DNA from: an uncultured Anaerobutyricum sp.
GTDB lineage: Bacteria; Bacillota; Clostridia; Lachnospirales; Lachnospiraceae
Assembly (NCBI GenBank): GCA_934317185.1
Contig: CAKREJ010000050.1
Coordinates: forward strand, 1 to 10,799
Length of the DNA: 10,799 nucleotides
Reading direction: 5' to 3'
This document shows, piece after piece, positions 7,401 through 10,799 of this stretch. Position 1 is the first letter of the stretch. Every line of letters starts with the position of its first letter. The notes beneath the pieces are model-generated. The model had not been told where the DNA came from. It made no database searches and was given only the letters and a program-made list of their open reading frames with translations. The translations under genes and the position numbers were made by a program.

Positions 7401-8697
7401 GATCAGAAATCGTAAGCACATCGAGCCACATCCGGTTCCGGCAAATATTACAAAAGTAGAATTTACAAAAGAAATGAAAAAGGATTATACCATTCTGGTT
7501 CCACAGATGTCTCCAATTCATTTCGATCTGCTTGCTCCTGCCTTCCGCCACTGCGGATATAATGTAGAAATTCTGCCGGAAATGGGCAAGCAGGCTGTAG
7601 ATACCGGCTTAAAATATGTAAATAATGATGCCTGCTATCCATCTCTTATCGTAGTCGGCCAGATTATGACTGCATTAACCTCCGGTAAATATGACCTCAA
7701 CAAAACTGCCGTTATCATCTCTCAGACAGGAGGTGGTTGTCGTGCAACAAACTATATTGGTTTTATCCGCCGTGCATTAGAAAAGAATGGTTACGGTCAG
7801 ATTCCGGTTATCAGTTTAAGTGTACAGGGCATCGAAAAGAATGAGGGATTTAAGTTTACACCCGCACTTTTAGTTCGTGCACTTCAGGGGGTTATTTACG
7901 GAGATTTATTTATGCGTGTGCTTTACCGTGTCCGTCCATACGAGAAGGTCAAAGGCTCCGCAAATCATTTACACGAAGTATGGAAAAAGCGTTGTATTAA
8001 ATCACTTGAAAAAGCTCGATACGGCGAATTTAAGAAAAATATCCGTGGAATCATCCACGACTTTGATAAACTGCCAATCACTGCTGAAAAGAAACCTCGT
8101 GTTGGTATTGTTGGAGAAATCCTCGTAAAATTCCTCCCGGATGCAAACAATCATCTGGTAGAGCTTTTAGAGGCAGAGGGAGCAGAAGCTGTAATGCCGG
8201 ATTTATTAGATTTTATGTTCTACTCCTTCTATAACAGTAATTTTAAAGCAGAATATCTCGGAAAGTCCGCAAAGGCTGCTAAGTTATGTAATATGGCAAT
8301 TTCCGCACTGGAAGCATATCGAGGCTTCCTTCGAAAAGAATTAGAAAGAAGCGAACGTTTTACTGCTCCACCTCATATTAAAGAACTTGCCGAATATGCA
8401 AAACCTATCGTATCCCTCGGCAATCAGACCGGTGAAGGATGGTTCTTAACCGGTGAGATGGTCGAACTCATTAAAGAGGGGGCACCAAACATTGTCTGTA
8501 CACAGCCATTTGCCTGCCTTCCAAACCACGTTGTTGGTAAAGGAGTTATTAAAGAGCTTCGTCGTAAGTATCCAGAATCTAACATTGTCGCAATTGATTA
8601 TGATCCCGGTGCAAGCGAAGTAAACCAGATAAATCGAATCAAGCTGATGCTTGCAACAGCACAAAAAAAGTTAAATTCTGATTTACAAAATCAGTAA
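4462..8697 (+). CDS. giant acyl-CoA dehydratase activase-related protein (two ASKHA ATPases + two HgdB-like modules)
   Basis: The 1411-residue protein belongs to the large fused members of the 2-hydroxyacyl-CoA dehydratase activase family. ATPase domain 1 (about 4-254) has [10 protein letters not shown] at 6-15, ELGGEDAK and cysteines 123 and 162. ATPase domain 2 (about 317-575) has [10 protein letters not shown] at 320-329, DIGGQDMK and cysteines 442, 446 and 481. These match the ATP-binding and [4Fe-4S]-ligating sites of HgdC/BadFG activators. A linker carries Cys603, 606, 610 and 629. The C-terminal half holds a DUF2229-like module (about 664-985) and an HgdB-like module (about 1008-1403). 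Family members use ATP to push low-potential electrons onto an iron-sulfur partner that reduces a hard substrate. Here donor and acceptor appear fused. No signal peptide is seen, so it should be cytosolic. No CoA-transferase, dehydratase or Etf gene adjoins it, so the substrate is unknown. Confidence 0.9.
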   Translation: MKHALGIDIGSTTVKVTVIDESHTILFSDYKRHFANIKGTLQTLLSEARAKLGNLTIHPTVTGSGGMSISEYLHIPFCQEVVCVANALQDYEPKTDVAIELGGEDAKIIYFNNGIEQRMNGVCAGGTGSFIDQMASLLQTDATGLNEYARDYDTLYPIAARCGVFAKSDIQPLINEGATKENLAASIFQAVVNQTISGLACGKPIKGYVAFLGGPLHFMPELKNAFIRTLNLDEEHIIDPPYSHLFAAKGAALNAKEECFFTMDELLKEFESDIKLAVEVERMEPLFKDEQEYDAFIKEHNQFKVKKADLATYSGKCYLGIDAGSTTTKLALVGEDGSLLYRFYDNNNGSPLNTTIRAMKELKELLPPSAKISGSCSTGYGEALIKAALQLDHGEVETMAHYYAAAFFEPDVDCILDIGGQDMKCIKIRNHAVDNVLLNEACSSGCGSFIETFAKSLNYSVADFAKVALFAPSPIDLGSRCTVFMNSKVKQAQKEGASVGDISAGLAYSVIRNALLKVIKLTDPKQLGTKIVVQGGTFYNDAVLRSFERISGCHAVRPDIAGIMGAFGAALIAREREDETGDTKMLSIDEIIHLEYTTSMSRCQGCNNHCILTINKFNNDRQFISGNRCERGLGLEKNHEHVPNLYEYKYKRIFGYKSLKPEEAKRGVIGIPRVLNMYENYPFWHTFFTNLSFRVIPSPKSSRKIYELGIESIPSESECYPAKIAHGHVMWLLQKGIQTIFYPCVPYEENQMQGSNNHYNCPIVTSYAENIKNNMEELRDPNVLFMNPFLALDNEEALKVRLYDELSKHFDVTKEEINHAVEEAYKEAAQVRKDVQAKGEETLAYLAETGKMGIVLCGRPYHIDPEINHGIPELINSFGIAVLSEDSICHLGHVERPLIVSDQWMYHSRLYAAANYAKKNKQLEVIQLNSFGCGLDAVTTDQVNDIMTNSGRIYTVLKIDEVNNLGAARIRIRSLIAAVKIRNRKHIEPHPVPANITKVEFTKEMKKDYTILVPQMSPIHFDLLAPAFRHCGYNVEILPEMGKQAVDTGLKYVNNDACYPSLIVVGQIMTALTSGKYDLNKTAVIISQTGGGCRATNYIGFIRRALEKNGYGQIPVISLSVQGIEKNEGFKFTPALLVRALQGVIYGDLFMRVLYRVRPYEKVKGSANHLHEVWKKRCIKSLEKARYGEFKKNIRGIIHDFDKLPITAEKKPRVGIVGEILVKFLPDANNHLVELLEAEGAEAVMPDLLDFMFYSFYNSNFKAEYLGKSAKAAKLCNMAISALEAYRGFLRKELERSERFTAPPHIKELAEYAKPIVSLGNQTGEGWFLTGEMVELIKEGAPNIVCTQPFACLPNHVVGKGVIKELRRKYPESNIVAIDYDPGASEVNQINRIKLMLATAQKKLNSDLQNQ

Positions 8698-8701
8698 AAA
8701 C

Positions 8702-8751
8702 AAAAAGTATCGTATAGCATTCGTGTCATTGACTGCTATACGATACTTTTT
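8702..8751. terminator. strong two-way intrinsic terminator
   Basis: An 18-base arm (8702-8719, AAAAAGTATCGTATAGCA) has its exact reverse complement at 8734-8751, around a 14-base loop. Runs of A and T at the ends give a U-tract in both directions. It begins four bases after the stop of the giant gene and lies between that gene and the convergent hisF, so it probably stops both transcripts. Its left arm recurs, diverged, at 10738-10766. Confidence 0.88.
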
Positions 8752-8829
8752 ATTATCTGTCTCTCTCGAAATCAGTTAGAACAAAAGTGATAATTTGTCT
8801 TATTACTTTCACGGTAATCAAAAATGCCT

Positions 8830-9588
8830 CTACATTCTTACGGAAATCCCTTTTTCTTTAAGATACTTTTTTAATTCCATAATTTCTAATTCTTTAAAAT
8901 GAAATAAAGATGCAGCTAAAGCAGCATCTGCTTTCCCTTCATTAAATGCATCATAAAAATGTTCTTTTGTTCCGGCACCACCTGATGCAATTACAGGAAT
9001 AGAAACATTCTCAGAAATAATACGTGTAAGTTCTAAATCATATCCTGCTTTCGTTCCGTCACAATCCATACTCGTAAGCAGTATCTCCCCTGCTCCTAAT
9101 TTTTCTACACGCATTGCCCATTCTACGGCATCCATTCCCATATCTACTCTTCCGCCGTTTTTATAAATATTCCAGCCGCCGTCTGCTCTTCTTTTTGCAT
9201 CAATAGCAACAACAACACACTGACTTCCAAACTTATCCGCTGCTTCACTAATTAATTCCGGACGCATGATTGCTGCCGAATTAACCGAAATCTTATCTGC
9301 TCCTTCACGAAGAATCGCCTTAAAATCATCTACCGTACGGATTCCACCACCAACTGTAAATGGAATAAATACCTTTTCTGCTACCTTCCTCACCATATCT
9401 ACTACTGTATTTCTGGCATCCGATGAAGCAGTAATATCAAGAAAAACAAGCTCGTCTGCTCCAGCCTTATCATACGCCTCTGCAATTGCAACCGGATCAC
9501 CGGCATCAATCAAATTAACAAAATTCACACCTTTTACAACTCTGCCATTATTGACATCCAGACAGGGAATAATTCTTTTCGTAAACAT
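8830..9588 (-). CDS. hisF: imidazole glycerol phosphate synthase, cyclase subunit HisF
   Basis: HisF is the cyclase half of imidazole glycerol phosphate synthase. It combines PRFAR with ammonia supplied by HisH to give IGP, for histidine, and AICAR, for purines. The 252-residue length is standard for this (beta/alpha)8 barrel. Both catalytic aspartates are present: Asp11 in RIIPCLDV and Asp130 in [10 protein letters not shown]. The phosphate-binding loops VGGGIR (about 79-84) and ASGGAG are intact, as is the [12 protein letters not shown] loop. The ATG at 9588 has AGGAG about 6-7 bases upstream. It follows hisH by 96 bases on the same strand. Intact active-site residues argue for a true histidine enzyme rather than the HisF-like partners used in sugar amidation. 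Confidence 0.97.
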   Translation of the reverse strand: MFTKRIIPCLDVNNGRVVKGVNFVNLIDAGDPVAIAEAYDKAGADELVFLDITASSDARNTVVDMVRKVAEKVFIPFTVGGGIRTVDDFKAILREGADKISVNSAAIMRPELISEAADKFGSQCVVVAIDAKRRADGGWNIYKNGGRVDMGMDAVEWAMRVEKLGAGEILLTSMDCDGTKAGYDLELTRIISENVSIPVIASGGAGTKEHFYDAFNEGKADAALAASLFHFKELEIMELKKYLKEKGISVRM

Positions 9589-9659
9589 ATTTGTCTCCTA
9601 TTTCTCATAATGTACTCTCGGAATCTTTTTATGCCTGATTTTATATATATCATAATACG

Positions 9660-9696
9660 TTCTTACAATTCCACGACACAATTCTTACAATTCCAC
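9660..9696. repeat. 15-base direct repeat at the end of hisH
   Basis: TTCTTACAATTCCAC occurs at 9660-9674 and again at 9682-9696, a 22-base step. The second copy contains the last three hisH codons and its stop. It looks like a short tandem duplication of the gene's 3' end, left in the spacer before hisF. Confidence 0.75.
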
Positions 9697-10290
9697 AAAA
9701 TTTTTAAGAATCTTCAAACCAACCTCACTGCTTTTTTCCGGGTGAAACTGACAGGCAAATACATTCTCATGCTCTATGGACGCATGAATCTGTGTAGAAT
9801 ACTCCGTTGTTGCAGTTACATCTTCCTCACGCCCTGCTTTTAAGTAATAAGAATGTACAAAATATACATAAGACTCATCAGGAATATCTTTAAAAAGTCT
9901 TGCACCCTCTTTTATTTTTATAGAGTTCCAGCCCATATGCGGAATCTTTAATCCCTCTTTGTCAGGAATTCTCAAAACCTCTCCCGGTAAAATCCCAAGA
10001 CCTTTCACCCCCGGAGTCTCATCACTCTTTTCAAAGAGAAGCTGCAGACCAAGACAAATCCCCAAAAACGGAATCTTTTTATCTACCACCTCGTAAATCA
10101 CCTTATCAAGACCATAAAAGCGAAGCTTCTCCATAGCATCACCAAATGCTCCTACTCCCGGCAGAATAACTTTATCACTATTTAAAATCTGTTCTCTCTC
10201 ACGGGTAATAACGACTTCTTCCCCCATGTGCAATAACGCTTTTTCTACACTCTTAATATTTCCGGCATCATAGTCTATAATTGCAACCAT
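9685..10290 (-). CDS. hisH: imidazole glycerol phosphate synthase, glutamine amidotransferase subunit HisH
   Basis: HisH is the class I glutaminase half of imidazole glycerol phosphate synthase. It splits glutamine and passes ammonia through the HisF barrel. The 201-residue protein has the complete triad: nucleophile Cys79 in GICLGLQLLFE, His183 and Glu185 in FACQFHPEKSS. The oxyanion-strand motif PGVGAFG is at 44-50, and HMGWNSI is at about 118-124. The ATG at 10290 has AGGAGG eight bases upstream, and a good promoter lies just beyond (10320-10348). It is transcribed first, followed by hisF; the two products form a 1:1 complex. No other his gene is in the window. The identity is certain; only the location of the rest of the pathway is open. 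Confidence 0.97.
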   Translation of the reverse strand: MVAIIDYDAGNIKSVEKALLHMGEEVVITREREQILNSDKVILPGVGAFGDAMEKLRFYGLDKVIYEVVDKKIPFLGICLGLQLLFEKSDETPGVKGLGILPGEVLRIPDKEGLKIPHMGWNSIKIKEGARLFKDIPDESYVYFVHSYYLKAGREEDVTATTEYSTQIHASIEHENVFACQFHPEKSSEVGLKILKNFVEL

Positions 10291-10319
10291 ATCTTTTTCC
10301 TCCTGTATTTTGCTCTTTT

Positions 10320-10348
10320 ATTCTAGTAGAAAAAAATATTTTTTGCAA
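10320..10348 (-). promoter_or_regulatory. sigma-A promoter for hisH-hisF
   Basis: On the minus strand TTGCAA (10348-10343) and TAGAAT (10325-10320) lie exactly 17 bases apart. Transcription should start near 10313, leaving about 22 bases before the ATG. That is too short for a T-box or a histidine attenuator, so any control would have to act on the promoter. Confidence 0.65.
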
Positions 10349-10411
10349 TATTTATCTTTAAAAAATTCATAATTCAAAAAAATTACATAAATCTCTGTCG
10401 AAATTTATTTA

Positions 10412-10440
10412 TTGATTTTTCTGTCAATTTATTATATGAT
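10412..10440 (+). promoter_or_regulatory. sigma-A promoter for the small DUF6465-like gene
   Basis: TTGATT and TATGAT are separated by exactly 17 bases. The start would be near 10447, giving a leader of about 46 bases that ends in AGGAAAGGGG, eight to nine bases before the ATG. It is divergent from the hisH promoter across an AT-rich gap of 203 bases in which I see no other feature. Confidence 0.6.
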
Positions 10441-10493
10441 ATTTATAACAATATTATATTACAATACTTCCAATCAGGAAAGGGGATACATAA

Positions 10494-10706
10494 ATGAAAT
10501 CAACATATAACGTAGAATTTGCCGGAAATCAGATTGAAAGCAAAGAAGTTATTGCAAAAGCAAAAAAAGTATGGGTAGATGCAGGTAATAAAGACCGCAA
10601 AGTTAAAGACTTAAAAACTATGGATTTATACTTAAAACCAGAAGAGAACGCTGTATACTACGTATTCAATGAAGAAGAATCCGGAAGCTTCCCACTATAC
10701 GAATAA
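10494..10706 (+). CDS. small DUF6465-like protein
   Basis: The 70-residue lysine-rich protein has the pattern I associate with DUF6465, a family of unknown function common in Lachnospiraceae. It has an N-terminal strand VEFAGNQIESKEVIAKAKKVW, then KVKDLKTMDLYLKPEENAVYYVFN, and a GSFPL end. The whole protein is domain with no extension. It has no membrane segment, signal peptide or cysteine, so it should be a small soluble cytosolic protein. A strong ribosome site (AGGAAAGGGG, 8-9 bases upstream) and a well-spaced promoter support a real, perhaps well-expressed gene. The family name is from memory of the pattern and is less sure than the gene itself. No function can be given. Confidence 0.75.
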   Translation: MKSTYNVEFAGNQIESKEVIAKAKKVWVDAGNKDRKVKDLKTMDLYLKPEENAVYYVFNEEESGSFPLYE

Positions 10707-10737
10707 TCCTGATTTATTGGAATGACGGACGAAAAAT

Positions 10738-10766
10738 AAAAAGTATCTTATAGCATCTGTGCCAGT
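10738..10766 (+). repeat. diverged partial copy of the 8702-8730 terminator sequence
   Basis: Aligned without gaps, 24 of 29 bases match 8702-8730 (AAAAAGTATCnTATAGCAT shared, then GTG and CA). The matching right arm does not follow within the remaining 33 bases, so as seen here it cannot fold into the same hairpin. It begins 31 bases after the stop of the small gene, the usual place for a terminator. Confidence 0.6.
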
Positions 10767-10799
10767 AGTCGCTGCATCTTGAATGCTTGCATAAAGGCT

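Noticed and set aside
8787..8806. Hairpin GTGATAA/TTATTAC as a separate hisF terminator
   Set aside because: The stem is weak, AT-rich and includes a wobble pair, and the T-run is short. The much stronger hairpin at 8702-8751 can serve hisF.
9610..9843. Plus-strand open frame of 77 codons across the end of hisH
   Set aside because: It overlaps the conserved hisH coding sequence in antisense and has no ribosome site or recognisable domain.

Overview
The window looks like chromosomal DNA from a low-GC, spore-forming, anaerobic Firmicute, most likely a Lachnospiraceae-type Clostridium relative. The reasons are AT-rich gaps with strong AGGAGG ribosome sites and sigma-A promoters, a GerW/YtfJ sporulation gene next to a DUF2953 gene (the ytfI-ytfJ pair of Bacillus), a very large oxygen-sensitive type of acyl-CoA dehydratase activase, and a DUF6465-like small protein. 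I see no mobile element, CRISPR array, rRNA or tRNA. No gap exceeds 300 bases; the longest is 10291-10493.

Left block, minus strand (about 3860 down to 121): a perfect-consensus promoter (3834-3862) drives a CorA-type metal transporter. After it come a rhomboid-like membrane protein with a zinc-ribbon tail, a 105-residue unknown protein, a DUF2953 membrane protein and GerW. The last four genes are 15-22 bases apart and form a tight cluster with a probable sporulation or envelope role. A hairpin (2751-2771) partly separates corA from them. A terminator-like hairpin (3787-3809) lies in the corA leader, so it may end the upstream LysM transcript and also attenuate corA. Left of gerW, a further minus-strand promoter with a palindrome at its start site points out of the window.

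Centre: a small two-LysM protein (minus, 3881-4267) lies divergent from one giant gene (plus, 4462-8697). The giant protein has 1411 residues. I read it as two tandem ASKHA/BadF-type activase domains, a four-cysteine linker, and two tandem HgdB/DUF2229-like modules with paired cysteines. On this reading, reductase and iron-sulfur acceptor are both duplicated and fused in one chain. No acyl-CoA pathway gene adjoins it, so its substrate is open. It ends in a strong two-way hairpin terminator.

Right block: hisH and hisF (minus) encode the two halves of imidazole glycerol phosphate synthase, away from the other his genes. Their promoter faces that of a small 70-residue DUF6465-like gene on the plus strand. 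The right edge carries a diverged partial copy of the giant gene's terminator sequence, which hints at a dispersed repeat family.
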